This document shows, piece by piece, positions 22,447 through 29,861 of a stretch of 32,510 bases of DNA. This stretch comes from Streptomyces durocortorensis (GTDB lineage: Bacteria; Actinomycetota; Actinomycetes; Streptomycetales; Streptomycetaceae): assembly GCF_016901035.1 (NCBI RefSeq), contig NZ_JAFEUF010000009.1, positions 22,451 through 54,960 of the forward strand. Direction: 5' to 3'. How positions within the stretch are numbered: position 1 is the stretch's first letter; each line of letters opens with the position of its first letter. Below the pieces are notes generated by a model. That model was not told where the DNA came from and made no database searches. It saw nothing but the letters and a program-made list of their open reading frames with translations. The position numbers and the translations under genes were made by a program.

Positions 22447-22620
22447 ATGGAGTCGATGGAGCGCACCGTCGTCCGCTGTGCCGAAGGGCATGTTTTCGCT
22501 ACCTCGTCGTTTCCGATGCAGCAGCTCGGGGCCGACCGGATCGGGCCCGGGCGGTTGATCCGGTGTCCCCGGTGTGCCCGGTTGCGGCAGGCCGTGCCGG
22601 TGGCGTTCGAGAAGCGGTAG
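22447..22620 (+). CDS. Small zinc-ribbon-like hypothetical protein, 57 aa
   Basis: The frame has two pairs of potential metal ligands: VRCAEGH (Cys and His) and IRCPRCARL (two Cys). They are separated by about 27 residues, as in a small zinc ribbon. AAGGGA lies about 5 nt before ATG 22447; a second ATG at 22456 is possible. The longer frame from 22363 adds low-quality sequence. It lies between tRNA-Gly and dcd. The function is unknown. Confidence 0.65.
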   Translation: MESMERTVVRCAEGHVFATSSFPMQQLGADRIGPGRLIRCPRCARLRQAVPVAFEKR

Positions 22621-22730
22621 ACCTGTACGTAGAGCGGTGGATCGGCAGAGCAGGGCGGTTGTGGCAGAGCGGTATTAGGCGGTAGTAGGCAGTCGGCGGA
22701 AGGTGTTCGGCAGGCGCGCGGGTGGTCCGG

Positions 22731-22761
22731 TTGGGGCGGGCTCGCGCGTTCTGCGTATCCT
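22731..22761 (+). promoter_or_regulatory. Putative dcd promoter, leaderless transcript
   Basis: TATCCT at 22756-22761 fits a -10 box and TTGGGG at 22731-22736 a weak -35 box, with 19 bp between. The GTG start of dcd lies only 6 nt after the -10 box, and no ribosome binding site is present. The transcript would therefore begin at or next to the start codon. Confidence 0.45.
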
Positions 22762-22767
22762 CGGGAC

Positions 22768-23343
22768 GTGCTTCTCTCAGACAAGGACATCCGGGCCGAG
22801 ATCGACGCCGGGCGAGTCCGTATTGATCCGTACGACCCTTCGATGGTGCAGCCGTCGAGCATCGACGTGCGGCTGGACCGCTACTTCCGGGTGTTCGAGA
22901 ACCACCGGTACCCGCACATCGATCCGGCGGTCGAGCAGCCTGATCTGACGCGGACCGTCGAGCCGGAGGGGGACGAGGCCTTCATCCTCCACCCGGGGGA
23001 GTTCGTGCTGGCGTCCACGTACGAGGTGATCTCGCTCCCCGACGATCTGGCCTCGCGGCTGGAGGGCAAGAGTTCGCTCGGGCGTCTCGGTCTGGTGACG
23101 CACTCGACGGCCGGGTTCATCGACCCCGGGTTCTCCGGGCACGTGACCCTGGAGCTGTCGAACCTCGCCACGCTGCCCATAAAGCTCTGGCCGGGGATGA
23201 AGATCGGGCAGCTGTGCCTGTTCAGGCTGACCTCGTCCTCCGAGTTCCCGTACGGCTCCGAGCGGTACGAGTCGCGGTACCAGGGGCAGCGGGGGCCCAC
23301 GGCCTCACGGTCGTTCCAGAACTTCCATCGGACTCAGGTGTGA
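22768..23343 (+). CDS. dcd: dCTP deaminase
   Basis: This 191-aa protein is full length for the family. It deaminates dCTP in the supply route to dTTP; actinobacterial members may also act as dUTPases. Motifs are [15 protein letters not shown] (N-terminal strand), [12 protein letters not shown], the active-site block [20 protein letters not shown] with the catalytic Arg and Glu region, [14 protein letters not shown], and the C-terminal [11 protein letters not shown] lid. The GTG at 22768 gives MLLSDKDI, the conserved N-terminus. It is followed 6 nt later by a phosphoribosyltransferase gene on the same strand, so they are probably one transcript. Confidence 0.95.
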   Translation: MLLSDKDIRAEIDAGRVRIDPYDPSMVQPSSIDVRLDRYFRVFENHRYPHIDPAVEQPDLTRTVEPEGDEAFILHPGEFVLASTYEVISLPDDLASRLEGKSSLGRLGLVTHSTAGFIDPGFSGHVTLELSNLATLPIKLWPGMKIGQLCLFRLTSSSEFPYGSERYESRYQGQRGPTASRSFQNFHRTQV

Positions 23344-23349
23344 TCAATC

Positions 23350-23850
23350 GTGGCTAGTGACGTGCGGGAAAACCTTACCTACGAGGGCTTCGGGCGCGCT
23401 GTGCGCGAGCTGGCGCAGGCCGTCGCCGACGACGGGTACGAGCCCGATGTCGTGCTGAGCATCGCGCGGGGTGGGGTCTTCGTCGCGGGCGGGCTTGCCT
23501 ACGCCCTTGACTGCAAGAACATCCACCTCGTGAATGTGGAGTTCTATACCGGGGTCGGGACCACCCTGGAGATGCCCGTCATGCTGGCGCCCGTCCCCAA
23601 CGCGATCGACTTCTCCGACAAGAAGGTCCTGATCGCCGACGACGTCGCCGACACCGGTAAGACGCTCAAGCTCGTCCATGACTTCTGCGTCGACCATGTC
23701 GCCGAAGTGCGCAGCGCCGTCATCTACGAGAAGTCGCACTCCCTCGTGAAGTGCGAGTACGTGTGGAAGAAGACCGATCAGTGGATCAACTTCCCGTGGA
23801 GTGTGGAGAAGCCCGTCGTGCGGCGGGACGGGCAGGTTCTCGACGCGTAG
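23350..23850 (+). CDS. Phosphoribosyltransferase family protein
   Basis: This 166-aa protein has a type I phosphoribosyltransferase fold. The PRPP-binding loop is VLIADDVADTGKTL (residues ~95-108), with the two Asp residues before the DTGKT phosphate loop. IARGGVFVAGGLAYAL is the second loop. The aromatic tail (YVWKKTDQWINFPW) resembles bacterial xanthine/hypoxanthine-type and HpkR-like PRTs. The acceptor base cannot be named. It starts at GTG 23350, 6 nt after dcd, and is followed by a strong terminator. Confidence 0.85.
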   Translation: MASDVRENLTYEGFGRAVRELAQAVADDGYEPDVVLSIARGGVFVAGGLAYALDCKNIHLVNVEFYTGVGTTLEMPVMLAPVPNAIDFSDKKVLIADDVADTGKTLKLVHDFCVDHVAEVRSAVIYEKSHSLVKCEYVWKKTDQWINFPWSVEKPVVRRDGQVLDA

Positions 23851-23876
23851 GGCCTGTCGAGGCAAGACCTGTGCAG

Positions 23877-23913
23877 AAGGCCCCCGAACGCTTCCGCGTT
23901 CGGGGGCCTTCTT
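23877..23913. terminator. Bidirectional terminator between phosphoribosyltransferase and Yip1 gene
   Basis: A perfect 15-bp stem (AAGGCCCCCGAACGC / GCGTTCGGGGGCCTT) with a TTCC loop is followed by CTT. It sits between two converging genes (stops at 23850 and 23927), so it can serve both. Confidence 0.85.
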
Positions 23914-23926
23914 GCGCGTCACTCGC

Positions 23927-24910
23927 TCAGATCGTGCCCAGCTTGATGATCGACAGCAGCGCGATCAGCTGGATCGCCGACGCTCCCAGCGCCTTCGGCC
24001 ACGGCAGGTCGTGCGACTTGCTCACCATCGACGTGAACAGCGCGCCCGCCGCCAGCCAGGTCAGCCAGCCCACGATCTGGACCAGGGAGTTCTCGCCGCC
24101 CAGGAAGAGGGCGAAGAGCAGGCGCGGGGCGTCCGTCATCGACATGATCAGCATCGACAGGCCCACCGTCGGCTGCCACGAGCCCGTGCCGCCGAGCTGG
24201 CGGGCCAGGGTGTGGGTCACCGCGCCGAGGACCAGGCCGCCGATGACGAAGCCGACGCCGGTGAACAGGACGTACGGGATGGCCGTCGAGATCGTCGCGT
24301 TGATCGCTTCTTCGCGCGCCTGGTCGAAGCCGAAGAGCGCGAGCAGGCCGTAGAGGAACGTGACGACCAGCGCCGGGCCCCAGACCGGGTAGTCCCGCAT
24401 CTGCCAGAACGTCGGACCCGGCCGCATCACGATGCCGCTCAGCAGCTCCTTCCAGCGCAGGCGCGGGCCTGTCGGCTGGGCGGGGGCGTTGCCGGCGCGG
24501 TAGGTGTTGCCGTCGCCGTACGGGTCCTCGTCGACGCGGAAGGCCTGCGTGTGGCCCGGGTTGTTGGCGTACGGGTCGTGGGGCGCGGGGTCCGCGTACG
24601 GGTCGCCGAAATACTCCGGTTCGCCGTGGCCCCCGTGGCCGCCGCCTCCGTGGCCGTGATGGCCGCCCTGTCCGTGCCCGTGCCCGCCGTGTCCGCCCTG
24701 GCCCTGGTAGCCGCCCGCGTTGTACGGGGCGCCCTGCGGCGGTCCGTACGGCGGTGGTGCCGCGCCGTTGCCGGGGCCTCCTGCCGTCGGCCACGGCTGA
24801 GCACCGTACGGCGGCTGTGGTGCCTGCCCTCCGTACGGCTGCTGCCGCTGCTGCTGCGGTTGTTGCGGGGTGCGGTTGTCCCGGCCGCGTCCGATCCTGA
24901 ATCCAGCCAC
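23927..24910 (-). CDS. Yip1-domain membrane protein with Gly/His-rich N-terminal region
   Basis: This 327-aa protein starts at GTG 24910 (VAGFRIGRGRDN); the longer frame adds only a Pro/Gly run from a G homopolymer. The first ~150 residues are disordered, with Pro/Gln/Tyr repeats and a stretch around residues 65-95 in which Gly and His dominate. The C-terminal half is a Yip1-type bundle of about five membrane helices: VWGPALVVTFLYGLLALFGF, AIPYVLFTGVGFVIGGLVLG, DAPRLLFALFLGG, IVGWLTWLAAGALF and AIQLIALLSIIKLG. The function in bacteria is not established. It lies in the plasma membrane with the long tail probably in the cytoplasm. Confidence 0.8.
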   Translation of the reverse strand: MAGFRIGRGRDNRTPQQPQQQRQQPYGGQAPQPPYGAQPWPTAGGPGNGAAPPPYGPPQGAPYNAGGYQGQGGHGGHGHGQGGHHGHGGGGHGGHGEPEYFGDPYADPAPHDPYANNPGHTQAFRVDEDPYGDGNTYRAGNAPAQPTGPRLRWKELLSGIVMRPGPTFWQMRDYPVWGPALVVTFLYGLLALFGFDQAREEAINATISTAIPYVLFTGVGFVIGGLVLGAVTHTLARQLGGTGSWQPTVGLSMLIMSMTDAPRLLFALFLGGENSLVQIVGWLTWLAAGALFTSMVSKSHDLPWPKALGASAIQLIALLSIIKLGTI

Positions 24911-24938
24911 CCGTCGAACGTACCTGGTCCCCGGCGGC

Positions 24939-24950
24939 GGGGGGGGGGGG
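24939..24950. other. Run of 12 G upstream of the Yip1 gene
   Basis: A homopolymer of 12 G lies just upstream of the chosen GTG of the minus-strand gene. It may be genuine, but its length is uncertain in this assembly. It argues against using any start codon upstream of it. Confidence 0.5.
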
Positions 24951-25028
24951 CCGGGGGGACCCGGGCGCCATTGCGGCCGAGCTGTGACATCCCCTAGGGG
25001 CCGCACCCCGGGCCCCCGGAGGGGGAGT

Positions 25029-26183
25029 TCAGGGGAGGAACAGCGCCGTGGAGAAGGTGACGAGGGGCTCCTTCGTGTTACCCGCCGGGTAGAGCGCGAT
25101 CAGGTCCTGCCGCTCGCCCCGGTACGTCCGCACCACCGTGTCCGGCTTCTTGTCGCCGTCGTAGTCGCCGTGGTTCAGGAGGGCGGTGCGGGTGCTACCC
25201 GTCGTCTTCAGCGGTGCGGTGGGGAGGTCCTCCGCGGCGAACGCGTACGCGCTGCCGGGACCGGCCGGGCCCTTCGCGGAGCCCAGGAGCAGGGTGCCCT
25301 TGCCCGCCTGGCCGGGGGCGTGCGGGCGGGCGGCGGCGACGAGGTCGTCGTAACCGTCGCCGTCAGCGTCGGTCCGGGGCTCGGGGGCGTAGAGGTACGG
25401 GCCGCCGTCGGGCAGCAGTTCCGCGCTGCGCGGGGCCCCGGTGCGGGTGAAGGGGCCGTGCAGGAAGGTGACCTGGCCGGCGCTGGCGGTGACCGCGAGG
25501 TCGGCCTTCCTGTCGCCGTCGAAGTCGCCGCAGACCGGCTGCTCGGGCCATTCGTTGCCGAACCGGGCCTGCTGCGGGATGCGTACGGTGACCGCCTTGC
25601 CCGTCAGTCCCTGCGGGGAGCCGAAGAGGATCTGGAGGGGGACGGGCGGGGCGCCGATGCCGTTGTACGGGGGGTCGGTGGAGACGACCAGGTCGGTGAA
25701 GCCGTCCCGGTCCAGGTCGCAGGCGGCCTCGGCGTCGAACGCGGCCGGGAGGGTGTCGCCGGACTTCGCCGCGTTCGCGCGGGCGCTCAGCAGCTGGCGG
25801 GTGGCCGGGTCCAGGGGGCGGTCGCGGTCGTCGGAGCCGTACACGATGCCGATGCCCGCGTCGTCGCCGTGGCTGTCCTCGGGGGCCTTCACCAGGTCGT
25901 CGACGACCAGGTCGCGGTGGCCGTCGCCGTTGAAGTCGTACGGGACGCGGCTGCCGGTGCCGCGGGGGACGGGGGCGCGCGCCGTCTCCGCCTGGGTCCG
26001 TGCCTGCGCCGGGGGCGGGGTGTCGCCGTTCTTGCCGCCGTCGGATGCGGAGGAGGGGGACGGGCCCGCGCAGGCCGTGAGCGCCAGCAGCAGGGCCGTA
26101 CAGCCCGCGGCGAGGGTGGCCGTCACCCTGCTGGGGACCGCTGCCTGCGGGTGCTCGGTGCGGGTGCGGGTGCGTGGACGCAC
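25029..26183 (-). CDS. FG-GAP/VCBS repeat lipoprotein
   Basis: This 384-aa protein starts at GTG 26183 (GAGG 6-7 nt upstream). It has a basic N-terminus and a lipoprotein signal ATLAAGCTALLLALTAC, with the lipid-bearing Cys after LTA. Downstream are four to five integrin-type FG-GAP repeats with calcium-loop Asp patterns: DFNGDGHRDLVV, DLDRDGFTDLVV, DFDGDRKADLAV, DADGDGYDDLVA and DYDGDKKPDTVV. They predict a beta-propeller on the outer face of the membrane. Such proteins probably bind ligands or stabilise surface structures; no enzymatic motif is seen. The gene is monocistronic by spacing. Confidence 0.85.
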   Translation of the reverse strand: MRPRTRTRTEHPQAAVPSRVTATLAAGCTALLLALTACAGPSPSSASDGGKNGDTPPPAQARTQAETARAPVPRGTGSRVPYDFNGDGHRDLVVDDLVKAPEDSHGDDAGIGIVYGSDDRDRPLDPATRQLLSARANAAKSGDTLPAAFDAEAACDLDRDGFTDLVVSTDPPYNGIGAPPVPLQILFGSPQGLTGKAVTVRIPQQARFGNEWPEQPVCGDFDGDRKADLAVTASAGQVTFLHGPFTRTGAPRSAELLPDGGPYLYAPEPRTDADGDGYDDLVAAARPHAPGQAGKGTLLLGSAKGPAGPGSAYAFAAEDLPTAPLKTTGSTRTALLNHGDYDGDKKPDTVVRTYRGERQDLIALYPAGNTKEPLVTFSTALFLP

Positions 26184-26356
26184 GGGGGGCCTCGTTTGTC
26201 GTTCGTGAACCGGTGTTCCCGTCGGCCGCCGGGCCGGGGAGGTGTTCCGGGAGCACATGATGCTCCAGATACGTCGTCGCGTACATGTCCGAGTTCACAC
26301 TTCCCCTGCGGTGGTCGTCACGTTCCCGGCCACAGCGAGGTCCCGGGCACGAAGAA

Positions 26357-26391
26357 GCGGCCGGTCCTGCCCCCGAGGCAGGTCCGGCCGC
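26357..26391 (-). terminator. Terminator of the Fe-S oxidoreductase gene
   Basis: A 15-bp stem with one mismatch (GCGGCCGGACCTGCC / GGCAGGACCGGCCGC on the minus strand) lies 22 nt after the stop codon and is followed by TTCTTC. Confidence 0.8.
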
Positions 26392-26412
26392 TCATCGCGC
26401 TGATGCGTTACG

Positions 26413-28680
26413 TCACTTTGCCGGTTCCGGCTCCGGTGCGTCCACCTGCTCCGGCTCACCGGTCGGGTCGACGGGCGTCTTCACGGACTCCAGGAGGAGC
26501 TGCGAGACGTCCACGACCTGGATGGACTCCTTGGCCTGGCCGTCGTTCTTCTTGCCGTTGACCGAGTCGGTCAGCATGACGAGGCAGAACGGGCAGGCCG
26601 TGGAGACGATGTCCGGGTTGAGGGCGAGGGCCTCGTCGACGCGCTCGTTGTTGACGCGCTTGCCGATCCGCTCCTCCATCCACATCCGGGCGCCGCCGGC
26701 GCCGCAGCAGAAGCCGCGCTCCTTGTGGCGGTGCATCTCCTCGTTCCGCAGGCCCGGGACCTTCGCGATGATCTCGCGCGGCGGGGTGTAGATCTTGTTG
26801 TGCCGGCCCAGGTAGCACGGGTCGTGGTACGTGATCAGGCCCTCGACCGGGGTCACCGGGATCAGCTTGCCCTCGTCGATGAGGTGCTGGAGCAGCTGGG
26901 TGTGGTGGATGACCTCGTACTCGCCGCCGAGCTGCGGGTACTCGTTCGCGATCGTGTTGAAGCAGTGCGGACAGGTCGCGACGATCTTCTTCGACGACTT
27001 GGGCTTCTTCGTCGTCTCGTCTTCGTCGTCCTCGCCGTACGCCATGTTCAGCATCGCGACGTTCTCCTGGCCGAGCTGCTGGAACAGCGGCTCGTTGCCC
27101 AGGCGGCGGGCGGAGTCACCGGTGCACTTCTCGTCGCCGCCCATGATCGCGAACTTGACCCCGGCCATGTGCAGGAGTTCGGCGAAGGCCTTGGTGGTCT
27201 TCTTGGCCCGGTCCTCCAGGGCGCCGGCGCAGCCGACCCAGTAGAGGTAGTCGACCTCGGTGAGGTCCTCGACGTCCTTGCCGACGATCGGGACCTCGAA
27301 GTCGACCTCCTTGGTCCACTCCACGCGGGCCTTCTTGGCGAGGCCCCAGGGGTTGCCCTTCTTCTCCAGGTTCTTGAGCATCGTGCCCGCCTCGGACGGG
27401 AACGCGGACTCGATCATCACCTGGTAGCGGCGCATGTCGACGATGTGGTCGATGTGCTCGATGTCGACCGGGCACTGCTCCACGCACGCACCGCAGGTGG
27501 TGCAGGACCAGAGCACGTCCGGGTCGATGACGCCGTTCTCCTCGGCGGTGCCGATCAGCGGGCGCTCGGCCTCGGCGAGGGCGGCCGCGGGGACGTCCTT
27601 GAGCTGCTCCTCGGTGGCCTTCTCGTTGCCCTCCATGTCCTTGCCGCCGCCGGCCAGCAGGTAGGGGGCCTTGGCGTGCGCGTGGTCGCGCAGCGACATG
27701 ATCAGGAGCTTCGGCGAGAGCGGCTTGCCCGTGTTCCACGCGGGGCACTGCGACTGGCAGCGGCCGCACTCGGTGCAGGTGGAGAAGTCGAGGATGCCCT
27801 TCCAGGAGAACTGCTCGACCTGGGAGACGCCGAAGACCGCGTCGTCGGCCGGGTCCTCCCAGTCGATCTCCTTGCCGCCCGTCGTCATCGGCTGGAGCGC
27901 GCCGAGCGCGACGTCGCCGTCGGCGTTCCGCTTGAACCAGATGTTCGGGAAGCCGAGGAAGCGGTGCCAGGCCACACCCATGTTCGTGTTCAGCCCGACG
28001 GTGATCGCCCAGATCATCGTCGTACCGAGCTTGATCATGGCGAACAGGTAGACCAGGTTCTGGAGCGTCTCGGTGCTCAGCCCGTCGAAAGCCATGACCA
28101 GGGGGTACGAGGCGAAGTACGCGGGACCGTAGCCGTCGACGTGGTGGAGCGCGCCCTCCAGGCCGCGGAGCACCATGATCGCGGCGCCGATGATCAGGAT
28201 GATCGCCTCGACGAAGTACGCCTGGCCCATCTTCGAGCCCGTGAAGCGCGACTTGCGGCCGGCCCGCGAGGGCAGGTTCAGCTGGCGGATCGCGATCAGG
28301 ACGAGGATGCCGAGGGTCGTGCCGAGCGCGATGAACTCGATGTAGACCTCGTACGGCAGGAAGGTGCCGATGTACGGGAGCACCCAGTCGGCCTTGAACA
28401 GCTGGCCGTACGCCGTGACGATCGTCAGGCCCAGGGTCAGGAAGCCGACCGCGACGAACCAGTGGGCGACGCCCACGATTCCCCAGCGGTTCATGCGGGT
28501 GTGGCCGACGAACTCCTTGATCAGGGTGATCGTCCGCTGCTTGGGGTCGTCGGTGCGGCTGCCTGCCGGTACCGCCTGTCCGAGACGGACGAAGCGGTAG
28601 ATCTGCGCGACGGCTCGGGCGACGAGCGCAACGCCGACAACCGTCAGCACCAGCGACACGATGATCGCGGCGAGTTGCAT
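26413..28680 (-). CDS. Membrane-bound Fe-S oxidoreductase, EtfD/heterodisulfide-reductase-like
   Basis: This 755-aa protein has about five N-terminal membrane helices (residues 1-240, NarI-like: IIVSLVLTVVGVALVARAVA and others). Two ferredoxin-type 4Fe-4S clusters follow: CTECGRCQSQCP (from C302) and CTTCGACVEQCP (from C393). Two CCG domains follow, as in HdrD/GlpC: CPHCFNTIANEYP with YHDPCYLGRHN, and FCCGAGGARMW with TACPFCLVML. The architecture matches mycobacterial EtfD, which takes electrons from the electron-transfer flavoprotein during fatty-acid oxidation and passes them to menaquinone. That role is inferred by family. ATG 28680 has GAGGAG upstream. The acidic tail (EPEQVDAPEPEPAK) is disordered. 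Confidence 0.85.
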   Translation of the reverse strand: MQLAAIIVSLVLTVVGVALVARAVAQIYRFVRLGQAVPAGSRTDDPKQRTITLIKEFVGHTRMNRWGIVGVAHWFVAVGFLTLGLTIVTAYGQLFKADWVLPYIGTFLPYEVYIEFIALGTTLGILVLIAIRQLNLPSRAGRKSRFTGSKMGQAYFVEAIILIIGAAIMVLRGLEGALHHVDGYGPAYFASYPLVMAFDGLSTETLQNLVYLFAMIKLGTTMIWAITVGLNTNMGVAWHRFLGFPNIWFKRNADGDVALGALQPMTTGGKEIDWEDPADDAVFGVSQVEQFSWKGILDFSTCTECGRCQSQCPAWNTGKPLSPKLLIMSLRDHAHAKAPYLLAGGGKDMEGNEKATEEQLKDVPAAALAEAERPLIGTAEENGVIDPDVLWSCTTCGACVEQCPVDIEHIDHIVDMRRYQVMIESAFPSEAGTMLKNLEKKGNPWGLAKKARVEWTKEVDFEVPIVGKDVEDLTEVDYLYWVGCAGALEDRAKKTTKAFAELLHMAGVKFAIMGGDEKCTGDSARRLGNEPLFQQLGQENVAMLNMAYGEDDEDETTKKPKSSKKIVATCPHCFNTIANEYPQLGGEYEVIHHTQLLQHLIDEGKLIPVTPVEGLITYHDPCYLGRHNKIYTPPREIIAKVPGLRNEEMHRHKERGFCCGAGGARMWMEERIGKRVNNERVDEALALNPDIVSTACPFCLVMLTDSVNGKKNDGQAKESIQVVDVSQLLLESVKTPVDPTGEPEQVDAPEPEPAK

Positions 28681-28741
28681 GAGTGGGGCTCCTCGGGCCT
28701 GCGAGAGCGGGATCCAGTTGGTTACGTGATACTGCCCGCTA

Positions 28742-28764
28742 CTACTAAGCAGTAACTTAATTAG
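28742..28764. promoter_or_regulatory. AT-rich imperfect palindrome upstream of the Fe-S oxidoreductase
   Basis: CTACTAAG and CTTAATTAG face each other across CAGTAA, about 62 bp upstream of the start codon. This is the only AT-rich patch in the region. It could be an operator for a TetR- or GntR-type regulator or part of the promoter. No regulator gene is adjacent. Confidence 0.35.
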
Positions 28765-28784
28765 TCTGTGCTGACACTATCCAC

Positions 28785-29534
28785 TTAGTCCACCCCGCTG
28801 CAGTCGGGCGGGCGGTGATCTGCGTCGCTCAGGTGTGCCTTGGTTGACCGTGCCTTTCCGAGCGCCGTCCGCAGGGGGTTGCGTACGGCTTCCGCCAGGA
28901 TCGCCAGGTCGAGTACCACTCCATGGTGCTCTGCGTAGTGCTGGTCCAGCAGGGCGGGGTCGTCCCACGGCATGCCGGAGCGGGCGCGCACCTGGGCCAG
29001 GCCGGTCAGCCCTTCCCGCAGTTCCTGCCGCCACTGCCGGGCGCCGGGCCCGGTGGCCCGTGGGTCGCCCGGGGCCAGGGGGACGGGGCCGACCAGGGAC
29101 AGGTCGCCCCGGACGACGTGGGGGAGCCGGGAGAGTACGTCCAGGCGGAAGCGGCGCGTGCGCAGGGTGCGCAGCTCGAAGACCCGGCCGCCCAGGCCGG
29201 TCCGGGGCCGGCGGTCCCAGGCGCCGCCCGGGGTGCGCCGAGCGGTCAGGGTGAGGGCGGCCACGGCGACGGCGGGGTAGGTCAGGGCCAGCAGAGCGGT
29301 GCCGAGCACCAGGTCCACGGTGCGCTCGGCCGCCGTGCGGGGGAGGGTGCGGTCCGCGAGTCGTCGCGCCCGGTCGGCGAGGCCCGCCAGGTGTGCGGCG
29401 GGGCGGGAGGGGAAGTCGCCTCGCGCGGTTCCGGACACGGTCGTGTACGCGGGTGAGCGCGGCTGCCCGGCGCTTCCCGCCGACCGGTTCTCCCGTCTCA
29501 TCTGCCGTACGTGCCGCTTCCTCGCGTTCTGCAT
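28785..29534 (-). CDS. Bacterial sugar-transferase (phosphoglycosyl transferase)-like protein
   Basis: The C-terminal part fits the monotopic phosphoglycosyl transferase family. A hydrophobic anchor (DLVLGTALLALTYPAVAVAA) precedes RTGLGGRVFELRTLRT, LSRLPHVVRGDLSLVGPVPL, GLTGLAQVRARSG and YAEHHGVVLDLAILAEAVR. Family members move a sugar phosphate onto undecaprenyl phosphate. The active-site Asp-Glu pair (LDELPQL in typical members) reads LDVLSRL here, so the Glu is Val (codon 29138-29136). The R-TM-rich segment before it is shortened. Activity is therefore doubtful. The start is uncertain: ATG 29534, 29501 or 29573, none with a good ribosome binding site. Confidence 0.7.
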   Translation of the reverse strand: MQNARKRHVRQMRRENRSAGSAGQPRSPAYTTVSGTARGDFPSRPAAHLAGLADRARRLADRTLPRTAAERTVDLVLGTALLALTYPAVAVAALTLTARRTPGGAWDRRPRTGLGGRVFELRTLRTRRFRLDVLSRLPHVVRGDLSLVGPVPLAPGDPRATGPGARQWRQELREGLTGLAQVRARSGMPWDDPALLDQHYAEHHGVVLDLAILAEAVRNPLRTALGKARSTKAHLSDADHRPPDCSGVD

Positions 29535-29764
29535 CGCGCCCGCCCGGGGGTTCGAGGTTCGATGGGACACCATGGGTGACGATCCACGCTGAAACCTGCC
29601 GGTCGGTGACGGTTGTGGCCGTCTCGCGGCAATTTGTGACAGAACGATCCCACGATGGGACGGTGGGTCGGGTGGTGCGCGAGGGGTGTTGCGTGCGCCG
29701 GTGCGGTGGTGTGGTGCGCGGATCGGCGCGAATAAGGTCCACGTAAGCGCCGGGTAGCACTTAA

Positions 29765-29785
29765 GTTGAGTGCGCTCGACTCAGG
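29765..29785. promoter_or_regulatory. Imperfect HAIR element (HspR operator) upstream of dnaK
   Basis: GTTGAGT-N7-ACTCAGG matches the HspR consensus CTTGAGT-N7-ACTCAAG at 12 of 14 defined positions. It lies 52 bp upstream of the perfect element, on the promoter side. Confidence 0.75.
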
Positions 29786-29816
29786 TCTGTTGACTCATGG
29801 GCCGGCGTCATGCATT

Positions 29817-29837
29817 CTTGAGTGAGATCCACTCAAG
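29817..29837. promoter_or_regulatory. Perfect HAIR element (HspR operator) upstream of dnaK
   Basis: CTTGAGT-N7-ACTCAAG is an exact match to the inverted repeat bound by HspR, the repressor encoded at the end of streptomycete dnaK operons. It lies 24 bp before the dnaK start codon, so the operon is expected to be derepressed on heat shock. Confidence 0.92.
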
Positions 29838-29861
29838 TAGTCAGTTGTTGGAGGAATTGAA

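Larger units (their letters stand above)
29574..29861. other. Intergenic region between sugar-transferase-like gene and dnaK
   Basis: This 288-bp divergent region has a short palindrome TCCCACGATGGGA (29650-29662) and two HAIR-type operators near dnaK. No small gene is evident. GAGGAA at 29851-29856 is the dnaK ribosome binding site. Confidence 0.6.

Noticed and set aside
26725..28755. 676-codon plus-strand frame opposite the Fe-S oxidoreductase
   Set aside because: The minus strand carries all cysteine cluster motifs; the plus frame is an antisense shadow.
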